From Peptostreptococcaceae bacterium (GTDB lineage: Bacteria > Bacillota > Clostridia > Peptostreptococcales > Anaerovoracaceae): a stretch of DNA of 52,635 bases. Where the stretch lies: the NCBI GenBank assembly GCA_016650175.1, contig JAENWG010000008.1:1-52635 (forward strand), given 5' to 3'. Positions 26,265 through 34,554 of this stretch are shown piece after piece; the first letter of the stretch is position 1, and every line of letters begins with the position of its first letter. The translations under genes were made by a program, and so were the position numbers. The notes beneath the pieces were generated by a model, which saw only the letters and a program-made list of their open reading frames with translations, was not told where the DNA came from and did no database searches.

Positions 26265-27120
26265 CATCCTCATCCTTCCAATCGGGATTTCCAGATGAGT
26301 TTCTTAATAATTCATATAAATCAAAGCTATCATCATGAATGTTAAATTCTTCTGGCGTTTTCTTAATTAACTCCAATTTTTTTTCGAGCGTTTTGTATGT
26401 ACTTAATTCATTTTCATAAAGCAATAACGCTTTGTTTACGTAACCACCAAGCTTAGTTTCTTTATTAATTTCATAATTTCTTCTACATGATTCATGTCTA
26501 TCTGCGATTTCTTTAACTTCTTTTTCTTTTACACTAAGCAATTCTTCGATAATAAATTGATCTTCTAAAATTCCAATTTCAGCAAATCTCTTTATAATCG
26601 TTTTATACGGTACCAAAAAGATATCTGATAACAATACTGCTTTAACTCGTTCGTTATATGTTTCTGGTAGCTCTTCGAACTTTTCCAACAATTTTTTTGT
26701 ACCAACTAGTAACTCTGCAGCAAAACGATTAGCAATCATATCCGCCCTTTTAAGTGCTGGACCAAATTCCTTACTATCAACATATTCCGTCATTAAGTCT
26801 GCAGTAACAATTTCAAAATTTACTTTCGCTAAATCAAATGAATGTGCCAGCTCATGCGCCGCTGCAAATACTTGCTTTTCAATTTCTATTGAAGTATTAA
26901 TGATAAAATAATTTTTTTCGTTTTTACATACATAAATACCCCAAAAATCAGTTTCTTCAAAAGGAAAAAAAATCAATGTCCCTACCCTTTCTAGTAAATC
27001 AAAAATTCCCTCTTTCAAGTGTCCTGGGGTATCGATCGAGTAATCTTGATTAATCAAGGCTACTTCACGCTTAATTGATTTTATTTCTTCTTTGCTTAAT
27101 TTACTATTCAAGTAGTCCAT
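26257..27120 (-). CDS. ImmA/IrrE family metallopeptidase
   Basis: A 287-residue protein of the COG2856 group. The zinc site AAHELAHSFD gives the HExxH motif (His-Glu-Leu-Ala-His), and NRFAAELLVG is the usual downstream helix carrying the third-ligand region. Such peptidases cleave a partner repressor, as ImmA cleaves ImmR, or act as part of antitoxins. A C-terminal segment of about 110 residues is unassigned and rich in charged helix. Its start overlaps the XRE gene by 17 bases, and its end overlaps the PIN-like gene. Confidence 0.87.
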   Translation of the reverse strand: MDYLNSKLSKEEIKSIKREVALINQDYSIDTPGHLKEGIFDLLERVGTLIFFPFEETDFWGIYVCKNEKNYFIINTSIEIEKQVFAAAHELAHSFDLAKVNFEIVTADLMTEYVDSKEFGPALKRADMIANRFAAELLVGTKKLLEKFEELPETYNERVKAVLLSDIFLVPYKTIIKRFAEIGILEDQFIIEELLSVKEKEVKEIADRHESCRRNYEINKETKLGGYVNKALLLYENELSTYKTLEKKLELIKKTPEEFNIHDDSFDLYELLRNSSGNPDWKDEDDE

Positions 27121-27457
27121 GTGCAGCCAACTCCTCTTCCATATACGAAAGATTACTAACCAAGTTCAAAATATAATCAGCAGTTTTACGATTTTCAATA
27201 GTACCATATAAATGAACTGCTTCTAATTCTTCTATCTCAACCTCCCGTTTACCATTTACTAATTTATCAAATTCAATGTTGAGATATTGAGATATTGCAA
27301 TCAATTCCTCCATTTTTAAAGCTTTTTTACCTTTTACTATTTTATTAACAACTTGTTTTGATGTTCCTAAACCAGTAGCTAAATCTACCTGTGTAAGTTG
27401 CTGATCTTTTAAATAGTAAAGAATGTTTTGTCCTATTTGATTAATATTCATATTCAT
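27104..27457 (-). CDS. XRE family transcriptional regulator
   Basis: A 117-residue protein with an N-terminal Cro/C1-type helix-turn-helix (residues about 10-65, QVDLATGLGTSKQVVNKIVKG) and a short C-terminal tail. It is the first gene of the XRE/ImmA/PIN unit, so it is the likely repressor or antitoxin of the module and the likely substrate of the ImmA-like peptidase. The ribosome site AGGGAGGGA precedes the ATG. A 13-bp inverted repeat in its promoter is the probable operator. Confidence 0.88.
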   Translation of the reverse strand: MNMNINQIGQNILYYLKDQQLTQVDLATGLGTSKQVVNKIVKGKKALKMEELIAISQYLNIEFDKLVNGKREVEIEELEAVHLYGTIENRKTADYILNLVSNLSYMEEELAAHGLLE

Positions 27458-27502
27458 CCCTCCCTATATCTATTATAACCTAACCGTTCATAAAAGTAAA
27501 CA

Positions 27503-27576
27503 AAACGTTGACTTTATACGTTTATCCTGCCGTTATTGGCTATTATACATCATAACATTACGAAAAGTCAACGTTT
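27503..27576 (-). promoter_or_regulatory. Promoter and inverted-repeat operator of the XRE/ImmA/PIN unit
   Basis: The arms AAACGTTGACTTT (27503-27515) and AAAGTCAACGTTT (27564-27576) are perfect inverted repeats 48 bases apart. The distal arm overlaps the -35 of a promoter TTGACT (27571-27566), gap 18, TATAAT (27547-27542). A second candidate, TTTACT-17-TATAAT, ends at 27472 but would leave almost no leader. Two half-sites suit looping or cooperative repression by the XRE protein. Confidence 0.65.
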
Positions 27577-27724
27577 CATTGTCTATGATTTTATTTACAA
27601 ACAAATAATTCTTACAAGCAACAACCATCACACCTAATTCATTAGTCACTTATATTCCACATGTGTAAAGTGTTTTTATGATTTTACCATCAGTTTTTCT
27701 ATTTGTCTTTAAACTTTTGTATAT

Positions 27725-27800
27725 TTTACCAGAAATTTTTTGCTAATTCATAAACCCTTTTGTTTTGATAATATACAAAGGCTTTTATACAACTCCCTTC
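27725..27800 (-). pseudogene. 3'-end fragment of a Fic gene
   Basis: Minus strand codes VYYQNKRVYELAKNFW then TAA, matching the end RIYQNKQLYELVKSFE of the intact Fic protein at 31723-32790. No upstream Fic sequence is visible. The rest of 27577-27872 holds nothing I can identify. Confidence 0.65.
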
Positions 27801-27872
27801 TATCTCTCTATATATTTTTTGATTATCTATCTTTAATTAACAATTTTCTAAAGTCATTACTGCTAATATATC

Positions 27873-28157
27873 ATTTATATAATAATAACATGTATTTTCA
27901 TATCAATACTATTGCTTTATTACAAAACATTTTATAACATTTCTCTGTGCATATTGCTCCTTCAAGAGAACGAAAGTAATAATCTATTTTATTCTTTATA
28001 TCACTTATTTTGTAAAGCTAAAGTTTATCAAGTCCTACTACATAGAACGAATTGTTCTTTTATATCAAATGCCCCTGCGGTAATCCGCAAGGGCATCATT
28101 TCTATCTTCTATCTGTTCTAATTTGCATCTCTTACAAGTAATGAATAATTATCAATT
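27873..28157 (-). repeat. About 290-bp direct repeat, copy 2
   Basis: Matches 25091-25382. This copy is in its natural place, covering the 3' end and terminator of the intact DUF1566 lipoprotein gene. Confidence 0.9.
28066..28098 (-). terminator. Terminator of the DUF1566 lipoprotein gene
   Basis: Minus strand ATGCCCTTGCGG, loop ATTA, CCGCAGGGGCAT, with one internal mismatch. The T-run is weak, but the stem is strong and it begins 20 bases after the stop. The same hairpin recurs at 25294-25321. Confidence 0.65.
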
Positions 28158-29332
28158 CTTACCAAGTCCTCTGCATTTTCAGATGCCAACTCGTATTCCT
28201 CAACTGTACCAGATTTCGGGTCACTTCTTTGCGCTCCAGCACCGTGATAATCTACATATTCTCCGTCTTCACTGCCAGTCGGAATCGACCAACCATAGCC
28301 AAAGGTTATATAGCACGCCTGTGCTTTGGCATCTCCAAGTGTTGTACCCGTCCAGAAATAACTGTCTGCTTCACTTATAGTAAAGAAGCTCTCGTCTACT
28401 GCTGGAATCGTCGTCTTTGAATAATCTATGATACTCTGAAGCTCTTTTGAATTCGGCAAACGCCAATCGTCATATCCACCGATTTCTGCATCTGCTGCAT
28501 AGCTAAGTGTTTCTTCCCAGTTGCGTGTCTGTCCATCATCTGCTTGCTGCCACATCAGATCAGTAGCTTCATCTGTTACTGTTTCATCACCATTGTCCAC
28601 GAAATCGTTGACTCCGTAAACATTTTCATCACCGCGTACGCAACGCACAAACATACCAACTGCAAACCCATCGCTTGATGATTCGCCATCTACCGTTCTG
28701 CCTGTTCCGTAGCCTTTGATATGACCATCTGCGAAGTTAAAGCCAAAAGCTTTCTCGCCGTCACCGTCTTCTTCGCCATCGTCAACTACATATACCGTAC
28801 TACTCCAATACTGCCCAGCATATTCACGTCCATCTTGATATTCGAATTCAAAATAATCCGTATCTATATATGGTGTGCTATCTCCATCAAGTAATAACTC
28901 ACCGTTAAAGTCTGCTAACGAATATAGTTCTTTGATTGTCGGCAAACGCCAATCATCATAGCCGCCTACATCCAAGTTCTCTGCGTATTCAATAGCATCT
29001 TCATAACTCATTGTATCCGACACTTCTTGTTGCCATATAAGACCAGTATTCATGTCCGTTATCGTTCCATCTTCGTTATTGGTATACTCTGTTGCTATTC
29101 CAGTATACTGTGCGTCTTGTCCATAAAACGCTTCGCCTTCTTCCGGTAAATCAATTACATTACCTTCATCGTCGTATGCGTCCGCTTGCATCGTATCCGT
29201 CAATGTGAAAGATATCTCCGACGTCGCTTCACTTTCCGTATCTGATGTATCTGCGGTATCAGTTGTATCACTACATGCTGTTACCGTAAATATAAGAACC
29301 AAGGCTAACGCCATAGTCAATATTTTTTTCAT
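28118..29332 (-). CDS. Lipoprotein with two DUF1566 (Lcl C-terminal) domains
   Basis: A 404-residue exported lipoprotein. The signal peptide ends in a lipobox FTVTAC (Cys at residue 20), followed by an acidic T/D/S-rich linker. Two DUF1566 domains follow, each with a GGYDDWRLP core: residues about 95-235 (WRLPTIKELYSL) and about 245-400 (WRLPNSKELQSI, YFWTGTTLG). DUF1566 occurs in adhesins such as Legionella Lcl. It should sit on the outer face of the cytoplasmic membrane. Short 3' scraps of related genes lie at 25343-25382 and 45538-45626. Confidence 0.88.
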   Translation of the reverse strand: MKKILTMALALVLIFTVTACSDTTDTADTSDTESEATSEISFTLTDTMQADAYDDEGNVIDLPEEGEAFYGQDAQYTGIATEYTNNEDGTITDMNTGLIWQQEVSDTMSYEDAIEYAENLDVGGYDDWRLPTIKELYSLADFNGELLLDGDSTPYIDTDYFEFEYQDGREYAGQYWSSTVYVVDDGEEDGDGEKAFGFNFADGHIKGYGTGRTVDGESSSDGFAVGMFVRCVRGDENVYGVNDFVDNGDETVTDEATDLMWQQADDGQTRNWEETLSYAADAEIGGYDDWRLPNSKELQSIIDYSKTTIPAVDESFFTISEADSYFWTGTTLGDAKAQACYITFGYGWSIPTGSEDGEYVDYHGAGAQRSDPKSGTVEEYELASENAEDLVRIDNYSLLVRDAN

Positions 29333-29470
29333 GCCTGTTCCTCCTATCTATCTATAACTAATTGTTAAATATTAACATTTTAAGCTTAAAGAAAGCTTGA
29401 ACTATTTAATAATATGCTTACTCTTACATCAATATTAATCTCGTGTTATTTCATATTTTTCTATCAATCA

Positions 29471-29932
29471 TTACTCCCAGAGATCATCATCTTGTTCTTC
29501 CAATTCAATCATAAAATTAATTAGCTGAATTCTAAGCTGCTCTACAGAAAGACCATTTACATAATTTTCTATATCGTCGTATAATTGCTCCTCTTCTTCC
29601 TCTTTTCTTCGTTTTTCCTCTTCTATAGCTTTTCTAAAGTCCTCTGCCTCCTTAGGAAAAACTGTAAAAAATAACGCAACCTTATGTTTGCATACTCTTC
29701 GTGTTCCTTTTGCATGAGGACAATTGCAGACAGACCTTTTAGGATGTTCGATGTCAATTGTTACAAAATATGGTTCTTTTCCGCTGCCACTAACATAACC
29801 CTCATATTTGAAGTCATCTATTTGACTCCAAGAAAGAACTTTCTTTTCTTCAAAATAATCAAGCCCTCTAAATACAGACGGTCTACTTGCTGCAGTTATA
29901 ATACTCATACTATTATCCTTCCTTATAGACAA
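29471..29932 (-). CDS. SWIM zinc-finger-like protein
   Basis: A 153-residue protein with a SWIM-type zinc motif in the middle: CNCPHAKGTRRVCKHKVALFF, giving Cys-x-Cys then Cys-x-His. An acidic coiled segment (EEEKRRKEEEEEQ) and a short C-terminal helix follow. SWIM domains bind DNA or proteins, often beside SNF2 helicases, but none is next to this gene. The N-terminal SRPSVFRGLDYFEEKKV is typical of stand-alone SWIM proteins. Cytoplasmic; role unknown. Confidence 0.82.
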   Translation of the reverse strand: MSIRKDNSMSIITAASRPSVFRGLDYFEEKKVLSWSQIDDFKYEGYVSGSGKEPYFVTIDIEHPKRSVCNCPHAKGTRRVCKHKVALFFTVFPKEAEDFRKAIEEEKRRKEEEEEQLYDDIENYVNGLSVEQLRIQLINFMIELEEQDDDLWE

Positions 29933-30006
29933 TTTATATCATCTCACAAAAGCACTAATTTAGTGACTAAGCTGTATTCATACCGGGTAGCAACGTCAGT
30001 AATTTT

Positions 30007-30231
30007 TCATAATCCTAGTTCCTTTTTCGCTTTATTATGACTTACACTTTCTAGACCTTGCTCTTCTTCCCAAACCTTATTAAATAATGTAAAATCATAT
30101 TCATCTTCAATTTTTTCAATAATTGTTTGCCTAATGAATGTAGATAGCTCCATATGATGTAACTCAGCATATTTTCTTATCAAAGTATCCTCTTTTTCAT
30201 TCAATCTCAATGAAATTGTGCTCATCATCAC
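30007..30231 (-). CDS. Ribbon-helix-helix antitoxin, DUF6290/RelB type
   Basis: A 74-residue protein beginning STISLRLNEKEDTLIRKYAELHH, an RHH DNA-binding fold, followed by an alpha-helical toxin-binding tail (FTLFNKVWEEEQ). Such proteins are antitoxins of RelE-type toxins and repress their own promoter. A toxin gene would be expected directly after it on the minus strand, but the next 75 bases code no RelE-like protein, so it looks orphaned. Promoter candidate at 30242-30270. Confidence 0.8.
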   Translation of the reverse strand: MMMSTISLRLNEKEDTLIRKYAELHHMELSTFIRQTIIEKIEDEYDFTLFNKVWEEEQGLESVSHNKAKKELGL

Positions 30232-30241
30232 AACTCCTCAC

Positions 30242-30270
30242 AATATATTACTTCATCATACTACCGTCAA
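30242..30270 (-). promoter_or_regulatory. Promoter candidate of the RHH antitoxin gene
   Basis: Minus strand TTGACG (30270-30265), 17-base gap, TATATT (30247-30242), 11 bases before the start codon. The proximity suggests a very short leader. Confidence 0.45.
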
Positions 30271-30344
30271 TAGTTGAAACTAGAATAAAAATAGTGTTTT
30301 TTTCAAATTAATCAGATTGGTATTCTCAACACCATATTTTATGC

Positions 30345-30581
30345 CTATTCTTTAAGACCATATAAATCAAGTAGTTGCTTTGCTTTTGCAATACCCTCAT
30401 TTGTAATAGCAACAGATTTTGATTTCTTACTATCAATAATCAAATCTTCATCAGATAGCTTTTTCAAAAGTTCAAAATTATACCCTTTCCAACTACGGTC
30501 ATATATCATTCCACATTCACTTTCTTTCCACGAGGTAAGATACAATAACATTAGAGTTAATTCCTTTATTTTCTCTTCCAT
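30345..30581 (-). CDS. DUF6429 family small protein
   Basis: A 78-residue protein matching DUF6429: LTLMLLYLTSWKE at the start, RSWKGYNFELLKKLSDEDLI in the middle and VAITNEGIAKAKQLLDLYG at the end. The shape is a winged helix, so a DNA-binding role is possible but unproven. It lies 31 bases after... the start side of the pRiA4b-type gene's neighbour space, in the same direction as its neighbours. Confidence 0.8.
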   Translation of the reverse strand: MEEKIKELTLMLLYLTSWKESECGMIYDRSWKGYNFELLKKLSDEDLIIDSKKSKSVAITNEGIAKAKQLLDLYGLKE

Positions 30582-30612
30582 ATTTTTGCCTCCTTTAAAC
30601 TTAACTACTTTA

Positions 30613-31692
30613 TTATATATTCTTCAAGCGACGATTCACCAAGTCCATGTCAAAGCTTTTATACCATTGGCTTTCTGCCCATAATTTTGTGTTTTCATAT
30701 TCTTCACAGGTTGGATCGTCCATTATTTTAATAAACTCAGCATATCCATCCTCACCACCAACATTCTCTGGCGGTGTATTTCCTTCCCCATCCAAGCAAT
30801 AGGCATAGTTTTTATTATAATCAAAACTTAAGTTTTCAACTTTAATTATATGTTGCCAACCATCTCCAAAATCATACCTATAATTAACTTTTTTATACTT
30901 AGGTAGATAATTTGCTATTTTAATATTTTTATTCAATATCACCGGAATATCTATTTCAAAGACTAATTCTTCTTCACTTTCTACAATATCAATATACGGC
31001 TGATTGTTGTCTAGAATTATAAAATCATGTAAGTGATAATCTTTCCAGTCGAAAATGATTTGCATTACTTCATGTAATTCCTCGAAGGTAAAATTCAAAG
31101 GCACCATCACTTTGCGCCATACATCAAAATTTTCTAACTCCATTGTCACTTTTAATTCCAGCGCCTTACACCTTATTGTAGGAAGATTAAAGTTTTCCTC
31201 CAATTGCTCATAGAAGCATTCATAAGGATATTTATGTTCACCTCCATACTCAACAAATATAGATCGGTTAATCTTCTTAGATACTGAAGTCTGTATTGTA
31301 CTTTCCTCTATATAGTAACTATAAAAAATCTCAGCAGCTTCACTGCTTTTGTTTAGTTTAGCTACATTAGATCTGCTTTGTGTTTTTGAAAATATGATAT
31401 CTCCTGCATTCTTCATATACTCATTTATCATTTTTATGCTTACACCATCATCGAGAAGAGTTTGTTTAATCGCATATATAATTAGTTCTTTTATATTTTT
31501 CAAGTCTTTTGCTTTTAAACCATATAGAATAACAGTATATCGACTAGCATCGTTTACAAGAACAATTGTTTTTCTCCTATTTATTCTCAAAATATTAGTA
31601 TGCCAAGAAAAAAGAGGGTTTTCAACTGGCATCAGCATTGGCTTTATTCCTATTTCATCCTGCAATTTTTTTGTACAATTTATTATCATCAC
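30613..31692 (-). CDS. DUF6933 and pRiA4b ORF-3-like fusion protein
   Basis: A 359-residue two-domain protein. Residues 1-130 fit DUF6933 (INCTKKLQDEIG, LFSWHTNILRINRRKTIVLVND). Residues about 180-355 fit the plasmid pRiA4b ORF-3 / IS1096 passenger family: VWRKVMVPLNFTFEELHEVM, WKDYHLHDF, YRYDFGDGWQHII and GEGNTPPENVGG. Both families are common on mobile elements and have no established biochemical role. It follows the Fic gene by 30 bases and precedes the DUF6429 gene, so the three may form one operon. Confidence 0.85.
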   Translation of the reverse strand: MMIINCTKKLQDEIGIKPMLMPVENPLFSWHTNILRINRRKTIVLVNDASRYTVILYGLKAKDLKNIKELIIYAIKQTLLDDGVSIKMINEYMKNAGDIIFSKTQSRSNVAKLNKSSEAAEIFYSYYIEESTIQTSVSKKINRSIFVEYGGEHKYPYECFYEQLEENFNLPTIRCKALELKVTMELENFDVWRKVMVPLNFTFEELHEVMQIIFDWKDYHLHDFIILDNNQPYIDIVESEEELVFEIDIPVILNKNIKIANYLPKYKKVNYRYDFGDGWQHIIKVENLSFDYNKNYAYCLDGEGNTPPENVGGEDGYAEFIKIMDDPTCEEYENTKLWAESQWYKSFDMDLVNRRLKNI

Positions 31693-31722
31693 TTATCTCC
31701 TTTTTTAACACTCTTTTATATT

Positions 31723-32790
31723 TTATTCAAAACTTTTTACTAATTCATAAAGCTGTTTGTTTTGGTATATACGTTCTTTGCCTATTTTTTCAGAAGAGAT
31801 AAATCCTTTTTCTTCTAATGCAGCCAAATAACTAACTGCTGTTTTTCTAGTTACAGATAAACCTTCTTGAATATATACAGTTTTTGTATAAAACTCATAA
31901 AACAAAAGTTCGATAAGCTTCTTGGAATAAATTTTAGGTAACTCTTTTTTTATTTCTAAACGCGTCTTTTCAATTTCATTATTAATTTTTTTAACCATCT
32001 CTAAAGTTTCTAATGATGTCTCTTCTACAGCTTTAAGAATATAGATAACCCACTCTTCCCATTTGTTGTTATGAACTTCTTGAAGTAGTTTGTAATACTC
32101 ATCCTTATTCTTAATTATGTATTTACTCAAATATACTATAGGTGTATCTATAAGGCATTTTAACACTAAGTACAGAACATTAATAATTCTTCCAGTTCTT
32201 CCATTGTCGTCATAAAAAGGATGTATACTCTCAAACTGATAATGAATTACAGCTAGCTTAATCAGAGGATTAATACTATCATCGTCAATGTTAACATACT
32301 TTTCCAAGTTACTAAGTAGTTCAATTATTTCTCTTTCACTTACAGGAGGAGTATACACGGTTTCCCCCGTACTTTCATTTCGTAATATATTATCAGGAAG
32401 TTTCCTTATGCCTGCTCCATTTTTTTCTAAAATGCTCTGAATTTCAATAATTGCATTTGTTGTCAAAATTTCATTTTCTTTAACATTTTCATAACCATGC
32501 CAAAGTGCAGCCCTATAATTCATGACTTCCTTAGCCTCAGGGCTTCCATATTTTTCTGAACTCATCGCCCTATATATATCATCGTGCGTTGTAACAATAT
32601 TTTCCACTGCAGAACTATCTTTAGCTTCATTAATCAGAACTGCATTAATAAGCATTTTTTTATTAGGAATAGTATCCGCATATCCCTTTAGTTCTGCCAA
32701 TGCTCTATTAGATAATGCTACTTGTTTTAATATAGCTTTGGTTTCCAAATCTACATTAGGTGGCAACATAGGTGATTTTTCATCAACCAT
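31723..32790 (-). CDS. Class II Fic family protein
   Basis: A 355-residue Fic protein. The N-terminal inhibitory helix carries SSAVEN (S/TxxxE/N type), whose glutamate blocks ATP in the active site, so it is autoinhibited. The Fic motif is HPFYDDNGRTGR with the catalytic histidine, and the flap TGETVYTPP is present. The C-terminal 60 residues look like a winged helix (TRKTAVSYLAALEEKGFI). Such proteins AMPylate target proteins; the DNA-binding tail suggests self-regulation through the repeats at 32831-32877. A 3' scrap of a second Fic gene lies at 27725-27800. Confidence 0.92.
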   Translation of the reverse strand: MVDEKSPMLPPNVDLETKAILKQVALSNRALAELKGYADTIPNKKMLINAVLINEAKDSSAVENIVTTHDDIYRAMSSEKYGSPEAKEVMNYRAALWHGYENVKENEILTTNAIIEIQSILEKNGAGIRKLPDNILRNESTGETVYTPPVSEREIIELLSNLEKYVNIDDDSINPLIKLAVIHYQFESIHPFYDDNGRTGRIINVLYLVLKCLIDTPIVYLSKYIIKNKDEYYKLLQEVHNNKWEEWVIYILKAVEETSLETLEMVKKINNEIEKTRLEIKKELPKIYSKKLIELLFYEFYTKTVYIQEGLSVTRKTAVSYLAALEEKGFISSEKIGKERIYQNKQLYELVKSFE

Positions 32791-32813
32791 AACCGCACCT
32801 CCCTTATATCGGT

Positions 32814-32877
32814 ATAATATCTCTCCTTTTTACCTATGTCAATACAACGTAGGTAATATTGCTTTGTTTTTTACCTA
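32814..32877 (-). promoter_or_regulatory. Promoter and TACCTA repeats of the Fic gene
   Basis: Minus strand TTGACA (32842-32837), 17-base gap, TATTAT (32819-32814), 24 bases before the start codon. Plus-strand TACCTA at 32831-32836 and 32872-32877 and its inverse TAGGTA at 32850-32855 surround the -35, a pattern expected of an operator. The rest of the gap to 33122 holds no recognised gene, only the terminator of the DUF362 gene. Confidence 0.65.
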
Positions 32878-33081
32878 TATCATTTCAGCTCCGCCTGCTA
32901 GCATTTCTAATACATGCACTTGTAAGGTTTACAAATTGCCATCGCAACGAATCTATTTTAAACAACTTTTGTCGCGGCTATCAATGCATCAATTACAATC
33001 TAGCTAAAACACTTATGAAACTTCTCTTACCGTTATGCAACTAAAATGATTTAGTCAATTTCCTATTTACTTTTATTACAA

Positions 33082-33114
33082 TAAAAAATCCATTTATACA
33101 AGTTCGCATAAATG
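33082..33114 (-). terminator. Terminator of the DUF362-ferredoxin gene
   Basis: Minus strand CATTTAT pairs with ATAAATG over a 10-base loop, followed by GATTTTTTATT. It lies just after the gene's stop. Confidence 0.6.
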
Positions 33115-33122
33115 ACCTATTC

Positions 33123-34271
33123 TTAACTAGTTTTTTTACTGAAAATTCTACGAATTAACGGCTGCTTTATGTGAATTGCACCTTCAGGGCAAAGTTCTTG
33201 ACAGCAATAACAACGAATACACCTGTCATATTTATATCTAGGTGGCTTATCTTTATTGCCGTCATGCCAATCAACCGCTTTAGGATCTACTGGACACATG
33301 TTAACACAAACACCGCATTTAACGCACTCTTCTGCTACGATATACGGTCTAGGCGTAATTGCATTTTTTATAAACTTTATTCCACCGCTCATTTTTAGTG
33401 GTTTTTCGAGTTCTCTATTTACATCAAAATCCTTAGCTATGAAATCTTCTATCGGATCACCTAGTATTTCAATATCTTCTTCCAAGAATGTTCCTGCTCC
33501 CATTTCCATTCCTGCTTTGTTTGTAAGAAGCAGTGCAGGGTCTAAATCCATCAGTCTACATTCTGTAGCATCAAGGGCAATTGGATCAGTTGAAAAAAGA
33601 AGTACATTCATCTTTTTAGGAGTTCCTCCCTTAGGACCATTTCCTTCCATAGCATAGATACCATCCATTACATATAATCTTGGATGAATATATGAGTTTA
33701 GGTCAACTAGCATTTTAGCAAAGTCATATGCATCAGGTACTTTTACATGAAATTCACCTTTTAATGTTCCAGGTACGCATCCGAATTGGTTTTTCACTGC
33801 GCCAGTAACTCTTTGAAATCCGTGTGTCTTCATTTTAGGCAAACTAATGACTCCATCGTTTTCTAGGACAGCATTAGCAACAGTGAATTTCTTATTCTGA
33901 TACCCTTCATTATAGTGAACTTCTTTACCTGACTTAAAATCAGCAAGGGGAATTTTCAATTCCTCTGCGATAGCCGATACTCCTGTCTTTTTACTTGCTG
34001 ATTCCGGGCTTTGAAAAGCCGGAGAATCACCATATGAAAGATTAGCGCCCGCACTTTGAAGCACTTCCGCTACAGCCTTAAATACAGTTGGATGTGTCGT
34101 TACACATTTTTCTGGAGGATCTGCTGATAACCAATTTGGTTTAAGGAGAATTTTTTCATTTGGCTTTACAAAAGTTGATGCCCCACCCAGTAATTCAATC
34201 CCTCTTTCAACAGCTTTTTTTACTTCACTATATTCATAACTTCCGCAGTATATTATAGCTGCTTTAGACAT
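33123..34271 (-). CDS. DUF362 domain protein with C-terminal 2x[4Fe-4S] ferredoxin
   Basis: About 382 residues. The N-terminal 300 residues fit DUF362 (EKILLKPNWLSADPPEKCVTTHP region, SLPKMKTHGFQRVTGAVKNQ, DGIYAMEGNGPKGG). The C-terminal domain binds two [4Fe-4S] clusters: CVKCGVCVNMCP and CIRCYCCQELCP. An iron-sulphur redox role in the cytoplasm is likely; the reaction is unknown. The start at 34271 (MSKAAI) is chosen because AGGAGG lies eight bases before it; a longer frame to 34340 lacks a ribosome site. Confidence 0.88.
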   Translation of the reverse strand: MSKAAIIYCGSYEYSEVKKAVERGIELLGGASTFVKPNEKILLKPNWLSADPPEKCVTTHPTVFKAVAEVLQSAGANLSYGDSPAFQSPESASKKTGVSAIAEELKIPLADFKSGKEVHYNEGYQNKKFTVANAVLENDGVISLPKMKTHGFQRVTGAVKNQFGCVPGTLKGEFHVKVPDAYDFAKMLVDLNSYIHPRLYVMDGIYAMEGNGPKGGTPKKMNVLLFSTDPIALDATECRLMDLDPALLLTNKAGMEMGAGTFLEEDIEILGDPIEDFIAKDFDVNRELEKPLKMSGGIKFIKNAITPRPYIVAEECVKCGVCVNMCPVDPKAVDWHDGNKDKPPRYKYDRCIRCYCCQELCPEGAIHIKQPLIRRIFSKKTS

Positions 34272-34502
34272 ATTAATTTCCTCCTTTGGTCTGGTCAATA
34301 TTGTTTCTGTTATTTTAACACAATTATTATCTATTACCAATGTTTAAACTTATTTAATGCAAATACCCTATAATAAATATTCCCTAAGCATCTTTATAAT
34401 TAAGTCAAAAGCTATACTAACATTTTGAATTCAAGAAAATAACGGTTCAACTATCTTTGTTTAAACTTTTAATTACATAATACTAGTCAACTCATTCAAA
34501 TA

Positions 34503-34545
34503 CATAAAAAAGGAATACTGCAAACACGCATTATTCCTTTTCCTT
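34503..34545 (-). terminator. Terminator of the PASTA protein gene
   Basis: Minus strand GGAATAATGC pairs with GCAGTATTCC over the loop GTGTTT, followed by TTTTTT. It lies within 20 bases of the stop. Confidence 0.85.
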
Positions 34546-34554
34546 AATTATCTT

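Noticed and set aside
27740-28121. Plus-strand frames of 65 and 69 codons
   Set aside because: They run across the direct repeat, the terminator and the Fic remnant, and have no ribosome site.
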